Below are positions 47,531-58,278 of a stretch of DNA of 64,000 nt, piece by piece. This DNA is from a bacterium (GTDB lineage: Bacteria; Bacillota; Bacilli; Lactobacillales; Streptococcaceae): positions 310,001 to 374,000 of the forward strand of contig CAJNCI010000001.1 of assembly GCA_905221215.1 (NCBI GenBank), in the 5' to 3' direction. The position numbers and the translations under genes are program-made. Each line of letters begins with the position of its first letter. Positions within the stretch are counted from its first letter, which is position 1. The notes under the pieces are model-generated. The model saw nothing but the letters and a program-made list of their open reading frames with translations. It was not told the DNA's origin and did not search any database.

Positions 47531-48514
47531 TTGAAAGATATTAGAACACTGTGCGAAGAATGGTCAAAACAGACATATAGAGATGGCTTGAATGCAATAG
47601 TAATCAAAGATACAGAACTATACAAACAAGCCATTTCAATTTTTACAGAACTAAAAATAATTGATATTCCAATGAACGGTTTTTCATGTGAAAATCTTCC
47701 AAAAACACATGAACAAGGAACTGCAATCAAGAAAACATATTCCGAAATATTCCACGAGGAGTTTGAGAAAAAAACTTTTACACCCGCGTCATATATGTTG
47801 CAATTATTAATCGAAAGTAACAAAAGTACAAAAGAAAAGAACAAAATTATAGGCTCATTGGCAAGGGGGCTAAGAACTTTAACTTCTCTATTAAGAGAAC
47901 CTGATTTTGCATATCATTTACAATCCAAATTAATGATATTTGATACAGATGTAAAAACTCATTTAAATTCCAAGCAGGACAGTTCTGATCATACAGATGT
48001 TTTACTTAATTATAAGAAAAATGAGTATCGTATCTGGCTATATCAATTCTCACCTAGAGGATTACCACATGACATAGAAAGACTTACTGGAAAACGTGGG
48101 GAATTGCCCATTGGTACGCACATAATATGTCCCCTACATACTGAAGTTGCTATCAAATATGTTGCTCTATGTAAGAGACTCTCTAAATACAAACTCAAAC
48201 TTAATTCTTATAAGAAAGAACTTTTAAAATGTAGTGAACGAGCTATTAAAAAACGAGAAAACATTGAGTCTAAGATTCAAAAGACAGATACAACAATAAC
48301 TGATTTAGAAAATCAAATTGAAAGAGAACAGAAACTTTGTCTACAAGAATTAGATGTTGTTTGTGGTTGGTTCTTCTATTCAGAACAATATATTGGTAGG
48401 ACTGTTAATTTTATAAATAGTTTATCACCTGTAAAATACCAAGATGTTGTAGATATCTTATCTGCTCCTGAAAGATTTGTTGGTAATCTACAATCATTTA
48501 CCAAAGGAGAATAA
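47531..48514 (+). CDS. Unknown protein in the restriction-modification island
   Basis: I do not recognise this 327-aa protein. It starts at a TTG with GAGAGG nearby. A central segment D-V-L-L-N-Y-K-K-N-E-Y-R-I-W-L-Y-Q resembles the acidic-strand core of PD-(D/E)xK nucleases, but catalytic residues are not certain. Residues about 215-275 are a lysine- and glutamate-rich coiled coil. It sits between a controller and a probable nuclease, 2 nt before the latter, so it is likely a restriction subunit or helper. AT-rich composition sets it apart from its surroundings. Confidence 0.6.
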   Translation: MKDIRTLCEEWSKQTYRDGLNAIVIKDTELYKQAISIFTELKIIDIPMNGFSCENLPKTHEQGTAIKKTYSEIFHEEFEKKTFTPASYMLQLLIESNKSTKEKNKIIGSLARGLRTLTSLLREPDFAYHLQSKLMIFDTDVKTHLNSKQDSSDHTDVLLNYKKNEYRIWLYQFSPRGLPHDIERLTGKRGELPIGTHIICPLHTEVAIKYVALCKRLSKYKLKLNSYKKELLKCSERAIKKRENIESKIQKTDTTITDLENQIEREQKLCLQELDVVCGWFFYSEQYIGRTVNFINSLSPVKYQDVVDILSAPERFVGNLQSFTKGE

Positions 48515-48516
48515 TT

Positions 48517-49293
48517 ATGAACGTTGGAGAAAGAGACGAATTAATATTTAAACTTATAATGATATACAAAAGAGATCATAACGAAACACTATTTGGTCAG
48601 CCCATAAAAAGTGTTGGTTTTATGGGAAAAGAATTTGGCAAACTTCCAGTTGATTTCACAATAACTGAATTAAAAGAAATGTCAGATATTCAGATTGAAA
48701 CAATTGCATCTAGCATAGGTAGTAAAAAGGCTCCCACTGGAGCAAAAGCGGATGTAGAAATAAATGGAGAAGGCATCTCATTAAAATCATTGCGGGCTGC
48801 ACCCGCTGCACTAGTTAATCATACTTCTCGTCCAGGCTTTGAATTTGCTTGTCAAAACACAAGGGTTTCAATTGAAAATCTTGATATAATTATTGATGAC
48901 TATTGGAATAAAAGAATGTCAGGAATAATTGCAGAAGATACTAGAACAACTGATTCAAATTGTCCTTTTTCTGGATATAAAGAATATTTAGGACCAATAC
49001 TCGAATACTTCTTATTTGATGGAACTGGTAGTAAATTATCCATCGCGCCTGCTAAATACCTGATTGAATTTTCAAATCCATATGATGAAAGTTCATACAA
49101 AAGATTAAATAGACAAGATGCTGTAGATGCAATTTGGCCAAAATTGATTTTTAGTCTCAGAGCAAAAAAAGGAATGCCTTCTTATTATGATATTAATACA
49201 TACAATGGAAAGAATGCTGCAAGCATCGCTAAATGGGTAAGATATTACAGCAACGAGTATAGAGGCGCTTTACATATACGCACATCAAAATAA
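48517..49293 (+). CDS. Probable type II restriction endonuclease
   Basis: This 258-aa protein starts at an ATG behind AAAGGAG. The segment K-A-D-V-E-I-N-G-E-G-I-S-L-K-S (about residues 77-91) fits a PD-(D/E)xK-type active site (Asp, then x-L-K on the next strand). It is followed by a terminator hairpin. Position after a controller and near cytosine methyltransferases makes an endonuclease role likely. The recognition sequence cannot be deduced. Confidence 0.65.
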   Translation: MNVGERDELIFKLIMIYKRDHNETLFGQPIKSVGFMGKEFGKLPVDFTITELKEMSDIQIETIASSIGSKKAPTGAKADVEINGEGISLKSLRAAPAALVNHTSRPGFEFACQNTRVSIENLDIIIDDYWNKRMSGIIAEDTRTTDSNCPFSGYKEYLGPILEYFLFDGTGSKLSIAPAKYLIEFSNPYDESSYKRLNRQDAVDAIWPKLIFSLRAKKGMPSYYDINTYNGKNAASIAKWVRYYSNEYRGALHIRTSK

Positions 49294-49307
49294 AAAACAC
49301 AATTCAT

Positions 49308-49353
49308 ATTAACAAAGGCGGAATGTATAAAATCATCTCGCCTTTGTTAATAT
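49308..49353. terminator. Terminator between the nuclease gene and the methyltransferase remnant
   Basis: TTAACAAAGGCG pairs perfectly with CGCCTTTGTTAA. Confidence 0.8.
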
Positions 49354-49374
49354 TATTCCTAATTAAAAAAGCTG

Positions 49375-49890
49375 ACGTTCTATTTCTAAAACTACTACAG
49401 TAGGAACAGCATTTCAAACTTGTTTATTCTTATTTCCTATAGGGTAGAAAATACAAGTAAATCCTTGCAATCTAATACATTCTTCAACAACGAAACAACG
49501 TTGACAACCATCTACATGATAGCAATATCAATTATATTTGTTATCTATCTCTGAATGTCTGCCCCTTATAAGAATTATGAAAGAATGCCTCCTTCTGTTT
49601 TTCTGACCATTATTTTTAAAAATAAAATGTCACACACGGTAGATGCTAGATACTCAAATGAGATATCTATGTTATCTCTCACACCAAAAATAAAAACCCT
49701 CTCCTTTCTTTGCGGAACACCATAATCGTTAGTCTCTAAAACTTAATACTTTACTTTATATCCAAATTTGGCATGACCTTCTATTATAGAAAAAATTGCA
49801 CATAATAAATTAACGCTGGTATATCTTCGATCTTTATCTCACTAATTTCTTCAACATGTATGATACCATAATTCAACTTAAATGTCTCTA
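49375..49890 (-). pseudogene. Decayed C5-cytosine DNA methyltransferase
   Basis: Read on the minus strand in pieces, this stretch preserves methyltransferase blocks in order. They are: N-Y-G-I-I-H-V-E-E-I with E-D-I-P; then F-G-Y-K-V-K-Y, a stop, and N-D-Y-G-V-P-Q-R-K-E-R-V-F-I-F-G-V-R-D-N (motif VIII); then E-C-I-R-L-Q-G-F (motif IX) and N-A-V-P-T-V-V (motif X). Stops and deletions interrupt it, and the catalytic P-C-Q region is gone. It is unlike the intact methyltransferase downstream, so it is a separate lineage. Confidence 0.8.
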
Positions 49891-50012
49891 TAGCTATCCA
49901 ATTTGTTTATTATACCATTACGCAATGACTACTACATTTACTTGACATATTGAAAGTAACATATCCCCGAAAACAAATCTAGAAATGTAAATGTTGTTAA
50001 CATTTATTTTTC

Positions 50013-51074
50013 CTAATCTAAACAGTCAAACAAAGACAATTGTCCATACTGAGGATCTGGTTTATCTTCCCACATTCCATTAAGAACATCTCGAATTTTT
50101 TCTGCAATTGCCTGAATTACATTTACAGTAACACTATTTCCGAACTGTTTATATAAATGTGTATCAGCTAGAACAAGTTTATACGAATCTGGAAATCCTT
50201 GTAATCTTGCCCACTCACGAGGCGTCATTTTTCTAATACCATCTTTGTTTATTTCCCCTTTGATATGCGTAGTCGGTGTCAAGTCTGTTTGTCTTTTATC
50301 TATTACCAAGTTTCTTTCTCTCCCCATTCCACCACATACAATAGCGCCTGCAATACCATACCATTCTCGTATTTCGTATCCAAATCCATTACCTTTTGCT
50401 GCATGACGTTCTTTATGTCTTATTAAAGTCTCCATATATGTATCACTTAAATAATATTTCGCAGGAACAGGATTTTCTTCCTGTATATCTATTAGAGTTT
50501 TTGTTGAATCTGTTGGATTAGGAAATTTAAAATATTTAGGCGCAATATCATCCCTAAAAGCAACTATATAAATTCTCTCTCTATTCTGTGGAACACCAAA
50601 ATCCTTGGAATTCAATACTTGAGAAAAGACTTTATAACCTAATTTTTCAAAGGTATTACATATAACTTTAAATGTTTTTCCTTTATCATGGATAGTCAAT
50701 CCCTTTACATTTTCACAGAAGATAACTTTAGGTTTGTGATATTCACAAATTCGTGCAACATCTAGAAATAATGTTCCTCTACATATTCCCATATAATCAT
50801 CATCAAATCCCATATGTTTTCCAGCCATACTAAATGCCTGACAAGGGAATCCTGCTAGACATATATCAAATGAAGGAATATCTTTTTCATCGATTTTGGT
50901 AATATCTCCAGCAATTTCAAAATCATCATTAAAATTTGCTTTATAAGTCTTCTGTGCATGAGGATCCCATTCACTCACAAAAACTGTATCAATTTCATTA
51001 TCAAAAGCTCTGTCGAACCCCATTCTTATTCCACCAATACCAGCAAATAAATCAATAGTCTTATATTTTTCCAT
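50013..51074 (-). CDS. C5-cytosine DNA methyltransferase
   Basis: This 353-aa enzyme methylates cytosine at C5 in a specific sequence. The motifs are intact: I (D-L-F-A-G-I-G-G-I-R), IV with the catalytic Cys (A-G-F-P-C-Q-A-F-S), VI (E-N-V-K-G-L), VIII (Q-N-R-E-R-I-Y-I-V), IX (R-E-W-A-R-L-Q-G-F-P) and X (Q-F-G-N-S-V). It is read leftward, converging on the nuclease genes, with its own XRE regulator gene upstream. Its target sequence, and whether it protects against the neighbouring nucleases, are unknown. Confidence 0.93.
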   Translation of the reverse strand: MEKYKTIDLFAGIGGIRMGFDRAFDNEIDTVFVSEWDPHAQKTYKANFNDDFEIAGDITKIDEKDIPSFDICLAGFPCQAFSMAGKHMGFDDDYMGICRGTLFLDVARICEYHKPKVIFCENVKGLTIHDKGKTFKVICNTFEKLGYKVFSQVLNSKDFGVPQNRERIYIVAFRDDIAPKYFKFPNPTDSTKTLIDIQEENPVPAKYYLSDTYMETLIRHKERHAAKGNGFGYEIREWYGIAGAIVCGGMGRERNLVIDKRQTDLTPTTHIKGEINKDGIRKMTPREWARLQGFPDSYKLVLADTHLYKQFGNSVTVNVIQAIAEKIRDVLNGMWEDKPDPQYGQLSLFDCLD

Positions 51075-51139
51075 ACTACCCCCTTAAAAGTACTTTCTTT
51101 TTTATAATATATACAATCATGTTTTAAAAAAGGAAATAT

Positions 51140-51367
51140 TCAAAATACTATATTTTCTTTTTTAATATTACAATCGAATTCTAAAATATCATCTACCTTA
51201 CAATCTAATTTCTGACATATATTTTCGATTGTTTCCAAAGAAACGTACTCATTTTTCTTCAATCTAGATGTAATGTTTGCACTATATCCCACCATACGTT
51301 GTAATTGTGAATGAGTGAGTCCTCTTTCTATTAAGACATGTGATAACTTTTTATAACTAACGCTCAT
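51140..51367 (-). CDS. XRE-family regulator of the methyltransferase
   Basis: This 75-aa helix-turn-helix protein starts at the ATG at 51367 with GGAGG 6 nt upstream. The domain runs through S-H-V-L-I-E-R-G-L-T-H-S-Q-L-Q and ends with a K-K-E tail. It is divergent from the other XRE protein of the island. Its promoter has a palindromic operator inside the spacer, so autorepression is likely. Confidence 0.85.
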   Translation of the reverse strand: MSVSYKKLSHVLIERGLTHSQLQRMVGYSANITSRLKKNEYVSLETIENICQKLDCKVDDILEFDCNIKKENIVF

Positions 51368-51395
51368 AATCAACCTCCTAAATAAAGTCTAACAT

Positions 51396-51424
51396 AGTTT
51401 ATCACGAATTCGTGAACTTTGCAA
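51396..51424 (-). promoter_or_regulatory. Promoter of the XRE-methyltransferase pair with built-in operator
   Basis: On the minus strand TTGCAA (51419-51424), a 17-nt spacer and TAAACT (51396-51401). The perfect palindrome TCACGAATTCGTGA (51402-51415) lies wholly within the spacer. Confidence 0.75.
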
Positions 51425-51443
51425 CGAAATGATACAAATATAA

Positions 51444-51482
51444 CCTACAAAAAATTACTAATTTTTTGTAGGCTTGCTCATT
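51444..51482. terminator. Terminator right of the island
   Basis: CCTACAAAAAAT pairs with ATTTTTTGTAGG. It would end the leftward rlmCD transcript or readthrough. Confidence 0.7.
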
Positions 51483-51584
51483 ATTATATATCAAATTAAA
51501 GCACTTAAAAGCGTTCAAGCTTCACAACATATAAATTAATATCCATATGTCCACCACACTTTTTGTCACTGACAAGAAAAACTA

Positions 51585-51671
51585 CCTCAACATGATGCGT
51601 TTGTGGGACTCAAAAGGTTTGGGTGAACTTTTTGAGGATTAGCTGCGTTTCACTAACAAACTTACACACTC
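51585..51671. repeat. 87-bp direct repeat, copy 1 (rlmCD 3'-end debris)
   Basis: This copy matches 51794-51880 with about six differences. On the minus strand it includes codons like the end of rlmCD (P-Q-T-H-H-V-E). About 120 nt of different sequence (51672-51793) separates the copies. An open frame on the + strand here is a by-product of the repeat. Confidence 0.75.
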
Positions 51672-51793
51672 AGCGGTTCGGACTTACCGTATCATTTCGT
51701 CGGTACCCGTCCTCATTCTACGAGTCCTATCCCATGGGCGGAGCATCTACTTCTACTTCGCTGATACCTCAGCTCGTACAAGCAGTGATACGG

Positions 51794-53218
<1,425 letters not shown>

Positions 53219-53279
53219 CTATTGGCCGACAAAAAAGACGGCAACATTACGGTTACCATCTATTATACCATGATTTTTC

Positions 53280-54254
53280 TTAAGAACCAAAACTCTTGAA
53301 GAAGTTGACAATGGCTTGCCAGAGGGAGCTTAAGAAGTTACCGCCGTCTTCTAGTGCCTTATCTGCATCAAAGTTAAGGTTGATATTTTTAAAACTGTCG
53401 CCAGCTTGTGATACGATGCTTTGTTTAAGGTCATTCAAGGTTTTAGTGAAGTCTGTATTGCTGAGGATATCACTCTTTGAGAGATTCAAAGCAAAATTGA
53501 TGATGATATTGATCTGGTTTCCTGTTATAACCTGATCGAGTTTGTAATTTTTCAAGGTATCTTCAACGATTTTACGGACATCTTCTTCTGTCAGATTTCC
53601 CTTGCTTTCTTTCGCTTTGGCAAGTCCTGACTTGATATCGGCTAGGGCAACATTTAATTTATTAGCATCATAGCCTGACTTGTCCTTGTTTTTAGCATTG
53701 ATATCGGACAAAGCCTTCAACTCTTCTTGAGCCAAATCTTTATTGGCTTGCGGGACCTTGGCTCCATTAGCCTCTAGTGAATAATAAATTCCTGCTAAAG
53801 CACTCTCACCTGTAACTGGAATAGGGGCTGCTACAGTGATTTTGGCGTGTTCCACACCCAAGGTTACTGCTGCGTTTCGGTACATATCCTGCGTCACCTT
53901 AGTGATGTTCTCTGGTGTTTCAATCTTGACCTCAAGGGGCGACTTGTCACCTAGTTTTTGAATCTTGGCTGATGAATACAGTTGTAAACTAGAGTCATTT
54001 GCCACATTCATAATTTTAGAATAGACATCAGGTGTCATTGTCTTGAGGTCTTTGGTGTCTGTTGAGGCATTGTAGCCTAGTTTTTTAAGAGTTTGATTTT
54101 TTTGGTCTTCAGACAATGATGAACCTAGGACATATTCAGGTTGAACATAGGTTTCATCGATAACTTTTTGAACATCTGTTGCTGCATGGACGCTACTCAT
54201 AGCTGTTACTGCCCACAAAACCGCAGCACTGGTCAGAAAGAGTTTCTTTCTCAT
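53280..54254 (-). CDS. Secreted DUF1002-family protein
   Basis: This 324-aa protein has a signal peptide (M-R-K-K-L-F-L-T-S-A-A-V-L, cleavage after S-V-H-A). The body is soluble and helical, with the DUF1002 pattern G-x-S-x-x-Q near residue 45 and a second domain starting G-N-L-T-E-E-D-V-R-K-I. The end is F-F-K-S-F-G-S. Function of the family is unknown. It starts behind AAAGGAGG and is monocistronic. Confidence 0.85.
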   Translation of the reverse strand: MRKKLFLTSAAVLWAVTAMSSVHAATDVQKVIDETYVQPEYVLGSSLSEDQKNQTLKKLGYNASTDTKDLKTMTPDVYSKIMNVANDSSLQLYSSAKIQKLGDKSPLEVKIETPENITKVTQDMYRNAAVTLGVEHAKITVAAPIPVTGESALAGIYYSLEANGAKVPQANKDLAQEELKALSDINAKNKDKSGYDANKLNVALADIKSGLAKAKESKGNLTEEDVRKIVEDTLKNYKLDQVITGNQINIIINFALNLSKSDILSNTDFTKTLNDLKQSIVSQAGDSFKNINLNFDADKALEDGGNFLSSLWQAIVNFFKSFGS

Positions 54255-54327
54255 GGGGAATTCCCTCCTTTACCTTTCTAGAGTAATATATCTATCTTAA
54301 AGAAAACTTATAACAAAAACACCTGGA

Positions 54328-54942
54328 CTAGCCAGATGTCGAAAAGAGAGTGAAACATTTGATGATGTAAAGGTTGAGTTGCACCTGTCTAGAATAATAA
54401 TAGTTTCCCCCATTTACATAGAGTTCAGCACCGTGAAAAATGGAAATGGGATGAATATAACTATAAGTCTTTCCAGTTGTATTACCAAGCAAGGGAGCAA
54501 CCGTATCACGAGAGTACTGTTTCGCCAGTGCTAGGGTATTTTCCTTGCCATTTTGAGCGATATAATCAATATAGGCAGGACCAAAATTATAGGCTTGCAC
54601 AGCTGTCCAGACATCAACACCCTTATTCTGGGCTAGATAGAGATTGTCTGTCAGAGTTTGCACACCTTGTCGAATGCTAGATGCATTATCATTGATGGTA
54701 TTGGTTGAACCACTTGCAGATTCACTAGACTGCATAACATCGCCTTCTTTTCCTTTTGTTTCGGTATAAATCATAGCGAGCACAAGCTCTTCGTTTGCTG
54801 GAGTATCTTTTTCACTCAAGATTTCGCGCACCATGGGTTGATAGGTCATGACTTGCTTGACATCTTGGTGAACAAGGTAAGCTTTATAGCCAGCAAAAAG
54901 GAAGACTGCTAGTACAAGCACTCTTCGAATTCGTTTAAACAT
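54328..54942 (-). CDS. Lysozyme-like membrane-anchored protein
   Basis: This 204-aa protein has one N-terminal helix (about 8-24, signal anchor) and an external lysozyme-like/transglycosylase domain. The motif A-M-I-Y-T-E-T-K-G (catalytic Glu) and [12 protein letters not shown] are typical of the Lysozyme_like (PF13702) family. It probably trims peptidoglycan. Its start overlaps the yejK-like stop (TAATG). Confidence 0.85.
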   Translation of the reverse strand: MFKRIRRVLVLAVFLFAGYKAYLVHQDVKQVMTYQPMVREILSEKDTPANEELVLAMIYTETKGKEGDVMQSSESASGSTNTINDNASSIRQGVQTLTDNLYLAQNKGVDVWTAVQAYNFGPAYIDYIAQNGKENTLALAKQYSRDTVAPLLGNTTGKTYSYIHPISIFHGAELYVNGGNYYYSRQVQLNLYIIKCFTLFSTSG

Positions 54943-55916
54943 TATTTACTTTGAATATCCTCGATATTTTTGATTAAGATAGAGTAAGTTCCATTGTCGT
55001 TTTGGATAAACTCGACAGACTCGGCGTCTTGATAGACGTTATTGGGAACGATGAGCTCAATTCCATTTGACAAGGAGAGTTTTTGGTTTTCAAATTTCTT
55101 TAATTGGCGACTGGCATCAATTTCATCAAATTGAACAGGCTCTGGTACGGATTCTTTAACTTGGTCAATAAAGCTTAAACGAGCCGTCAGATTGTTGTCA
55201 AAAAGGTCATTAGCCAATTTCTCAGGTGATAATTCATTGCTTTCTTCTAGGTTATTAAAAATAGCGGATTTGACCTTAGATTGAAATTGAAAATCATCTG
55301 TGTTAAAAGTTTCAGCAATTCTCTGAGCCGTTTTTTCTAGTTCCTTGATAGATTTCTTAGGAGAAATCTTAGGGGCGACGGCTAGGAGATTATCTGAAAA
55401 ATAGTTCAAGAAAGCTCCGTTGTACTTGATTCGTTTTTCAATCAGATGGTACTTGCGACTTTGAAGATTAACCACCAAGGCCTCATCAGCCCCTGTTCCA
55501 AATCCAGGCAGATTATTCTGAGTTAGCTTGATTGGATTATCAACCTCTCCACCGAGGTGAGTCAAGGTCTCACGCAGGGCAATTCGCAAGAAAGCGAAAT
55601 GTTCCACACCTTCTTTAGAAAATTGCACAAAAATCAAGTCATTGGTCTTGAGGTTTTCAGAAATACTGAACTCTTCTTTCCAGAGATTAGCCAGTGTTAC
55701 TGATGTCTCCAACAAATCGTCAGTGATGTGATTGAAGAAGGGATTTTCTTCTTCGAAAATCCCAGTCTTGGCTTCATCTGAATACACACGTTCAATTTTT
55801 TTACGTAGGTATTCCTCGATTTTTGGAGTGATATTGAGAAACTTATCCGCTAGGAACAGCTCGGTATCATCCGGACTGAACTGATGGATAATGGCTTTCT
55901 TAATATAAATGTCCAT
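54942..55916 (-). CDS. Nucleoid-associated protein, YejK/NdpA family
   Basis: This 324-aa protein (start at the ATG at 55916, 8 nt after the glyA stop, with GAGGA upstream) is soluble, with no helix-turn-helix. Segments [10 protein letters not shown] and L-V-Q-F-S (here F-V-Q-F-S-K-E-G) fit the NdpA group of DNA-associated proteins. The family is poorly understood in streptococci. It is operonic with glyA and the lysozyme-like gene. Confidence 0.75.
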   Translation of the reverse strand: MDIYIKKAIIHQFSPDDTELFLADKFLNITPKIEEYLRKKIERVYSDEAKTGIFEEENPFFNHITDDLLETSVTLANLWKEEFSISENLKTNDLIFVQFSKEGVEHFAFLRIALRETLTHLGGEVDNPIKLTQNNLPGFGTGADEALVVNLQSRKYHLIEKRIKYNGAFLNYFSDNLLAVAPKISPKKSIKELEKTAQRIAETFNTDDFQFQSKVKSAIFNNLEESNELSPEKLANDLFDNNLTARLSFIDQVKESVPEPVQFDEIDASRQLKKFENQKLSLSNGIELIVPNNVYQDAESVEFIQNDNGTYSILIKNIEDIQSK

Positions 55917-55923
55917 AAAAATT

Positions 55924-57180
55924 TTAGTCCTCGTATAGTGGGAAGGCATCTGTTAATGCTTTTACTTCACTTCTCACTTCTTCTAAGACAGCTTCATTTT
56001 CTGCATTCTTAAGGGTTTTAATGATAAGTTCAGCTACTTTACGACTCTCTTCTTCACCAAATCCACGTGCAGTGATGGCTGCAGATCCGATACGAATACC
56101 ACTTGTCTTGAATGGTGACAAAGTTTCGTAAGGGATTGAGTTTTTATTTAGGGTAATATTGACTTCATCTAGCAAATTTTGAGCAACTTTTCCGTTTTCT
56201 ACAACCTTGGTTACATCAACTAGGAAAAGGTGGTTTTCAGTTCCACCAGAGATAATACGGAAATTAGGATCTTGTAAGAAGACATTTGCCATTGCCTTGC
56301 TGTTTTTGATAACATTAGCAGCATATTCCTTGAAAGCTGGATCCAAAACTTCTTTGAAAGAAACTGCCTTAGCTGCAACAACATGTTCCAAAGGACCACC
56401 TTGAATACCTGGGAAAATTGCTGAATTGATTTTCTTAGCTAATTCTTCATCATTGGTTAAAATCAAACCACCACGAGGGCCACGAAGGGTTTTGTGGGTC
56501 GTTGTTGTCGTGATATGAGCGTATGGCACTGGGCTTGGGTGAAGACCAGCAGCAACCAAGCCAGCGATATGAGCCATATCTACCATGAGCTTAGCGCCAA
56601 CAGCATCAGCAATTTCACGGAATTTTGAAAAGTCGATAATTTGAGAATAGGCTGAAGCACCTGCTACGATTAGTTTAGGTTTTACTTCTTGCGCTTGTTT
56701 CAAGATAGCATCAAAATCCAAGAGTTCCGTTTCAGGGTCAACACTGTAAGAAACAAAGTTGTAGGTTTGACCAGAGAAGCTAACTGGAGCTCCGTGGGTC
56801 AAGTGTCCACCTGCTGCCAAATCCATCCCCATAACGGTATCACCTGGCTCAATCAAGGCCATGTAAGCCGCACAGTTGGCTTGGCTTCCTGAGTGAGGTT
56901 GGACATTAGCGAATTTAGCGCCGAAAATTTCTTTTGCACGTTCAATAGCTAGAGTCTCTACAACGTCTACCACATCAGTTCCACCATAGTAACGGCGTCC
57001 TGGGTAACCTTCGGCGTATTTATTCGTCAAGATAGACCCTTGAGCTGCCATAACAGCCTTGGAAACTACGTTTTCCGAAGCAATCAACTCGATATTGTTT
57101 TGTTGGCGTTCTTCTTCTTTGGCAATAGCATTCCAGAGATCAGCATCGTATGCTTTAAAATCATCTTTATCAAAAATCAT
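55924..57180 (-). CDS. glyA: Serine hydroxymethyltransferase
   Basis: GlyA interconverts serine and glycine with tetrahydrofolate, feeding one-carbon metabolism. The PLP lysine is in [14 protein letters not shown] (near residue 227). The other typical segments A-S-E-N-V and [11 protein letters not shown] are present. The length of 418 aa is normal. It starts behind AAGGAG. Confidence 0.96.
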   Translation of the reverse strand: MIFDKDDFKAYDADLWNAIAKEEERQQNNIELIASENVVSKAVMAAQGSILTNKYAEGYPGRRYYGGTDVVDVVETLAIERAKEIFGAKFANVQPHSGSQANCAAYMALIEPGDTVMGMDLAAGGHLTHGAPVSFSGQTYNFVSYSVDPETELLDFDAILKQAQEVKPKLIVAGASAYSQIIDFSKFREIADAVGAKLMVDMAHIAGLVAAGLHPSPVPYAHITTTTTHKTLRGPRGGLILTNDEELAKKINSAIFPGIQGGPLEHVVAAKAVSFKEVLDPAFKEYAANVIKNSKAMANVFLQDPNFRIISGGTENHLFLVDVTKVVENGKVAQNLLDEVNITLNKNSIPYETLSPFKTSGIRIGSAAITARGFGEEESRKVAELIIKTLKNAENEAVLEEVRSEVKALTDAFPLYED

Positions 57181-57242
57181 AGGTCTTCTCCTTTTATTGT
57201 GTGACTAGTCCATTAGTTAAATTTTCTTATTAGAAAATCAAA

Positions 57243-57674
57243 CTAAAAGATGCGAATAAACCGTTTCTGCATTTTATCACAAGTATAACCAACTTTTTCA
57301 TAAAATGCATGAGCACCCAGACGATGATCGGCAGAGTTTAAGCGGATAAACCCATAACCACGTCTTTTTGCTTCTTGCTCCAACCCTTGTAATAAGCTTT
57401 TACCAATACCTTGCCCTTGTGCTTGAGGCGAAACCGCTAAGCCTAAGATATTAAAGCCTGCTTTGGAATAGAGGGATTCATAAACTTCAGCATGGACATA
57501 TCCAAGTAGGACATGACTGACTTCATCCTCATAGCCAAGTAGGAAATGATGGGAATCCTGAGATAATCTAGCTAGTTGACTAGCCGTGTCCTCTGGACTA
57601 AAAGAATAACCCAAAGTATCTTGGTTAATTTCACAAATGGCTTTCACATCAGTTTCTCTTAAATCTCTTAGCAT
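57243..57674 (-). CDS. GNAT-family N-acetyltransferase
   Basis: This 143-aa acetyltransferase starts at the ATG at 57674, just inside the end of sua5, with AGGA upstream. The acetyl-CoA motif V-S-P-Q-A-Q-G-Q-G-I-G-K-S-L-L is clear. A RimI-like role is possible; the substrate is not known. Confidence 0.85.
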   Translation of the reverse strand: MLRDLRETDVKAICEINQDTLGYSFSPEDTASQLARLSQDSHHFLLGYEDEVSHVLLGYVHAEVYESLYSKAGFNILGLAVSPQAQGQGIGKSLLQGLEQEAKRRGYGFIRLNSADHRLGAHAFYEKVGYTCDKMQKRFIRIF

Positions 57675-57675
57675 C

Positions 57676-58278
57676 TCATTCCTCCTCAAAAGAAATCTCT
57701 GGCAACCGAGCAAGAATATCTTCTCGCTTAATGGCCCCTTGGCGTAAGATTTTCACCTTATCTCCAGACAAATCCAAAATAGTTGAATCCTGTCCAGTTA
57801 GAAAAGCATCGTCTTCTAGACCCAGAACTTCTTGGGCGAAATCCTCTAGAATTTGAGCAAAGGTCACTCCACTCGCTTGACCTGAAATATTGGCAGACGG
57901 TCCAATCAAGGGCCCCGTCTCTCTAATCAAATCTAGTGTAATGGGGTGACTGGGCATCCGAAATCCCACCGTTGCAAGACCAGAATTAACCCAATAGGGA
58001 ACTCGGTCATTGGCTTCGAGAATAATGGTCAAGGGACCCGGTAAAAAGGTCTCTACAAGTTTTTGTAGATAAGTTGGCTGATTCTTTGAAAAGTACAAGA
58101 TGTCCTCTAGAGAGGAAACATTGAGATTAAGTGCCTTGTCTCTAGGGCGACGTTTGAGTTGGTAAACATGATCAACTGCTTTTTCGTCTAGAGCCTTGGC
58201 AAAAAGACCGTAAACCGTCTCTGTAGGCAGAACGACAGCTCCACCATTTTCCAACTCTTGTCTAATCCTGTCCATCAT
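57676..58278 (-). CDS. L-threonylcarbamoyladenylate synthase (Sua5/YwlC type)
   Basis: This 200-aa YrdC-domain enzyme makes threonylcarbamoyl-AMP for the t6A modification of tRNA. The family motif G-G-A-V-V-L-P-T-E-T-V-Y-G-L is at the N-terminus, followed by K-R-R-P and S-A-N-I-S-G. The start is one of two adjacent ATGs at 58278/58275 overlapping the prmC end; a longer upstream reading frame is part of prmC. Confidence 0.9.
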   Translation of the reverse strand: MMDRIRQELENGGAVVLPTETVYGLFAKALDEKAVDHVYQLKRRPRDKALNLNVSSLEDILYFSKNQPTYLQKLVETFLPGPLTIILEANDRVPYWVNSGLATVGFRMPSHPITLDLIRETGPLIGPSANISGQASGVTFAQILEDFAQEVLGLEDDAFLTGQDSTILDLSGDKVKILRQGAIKREDILARLPEISFEEE

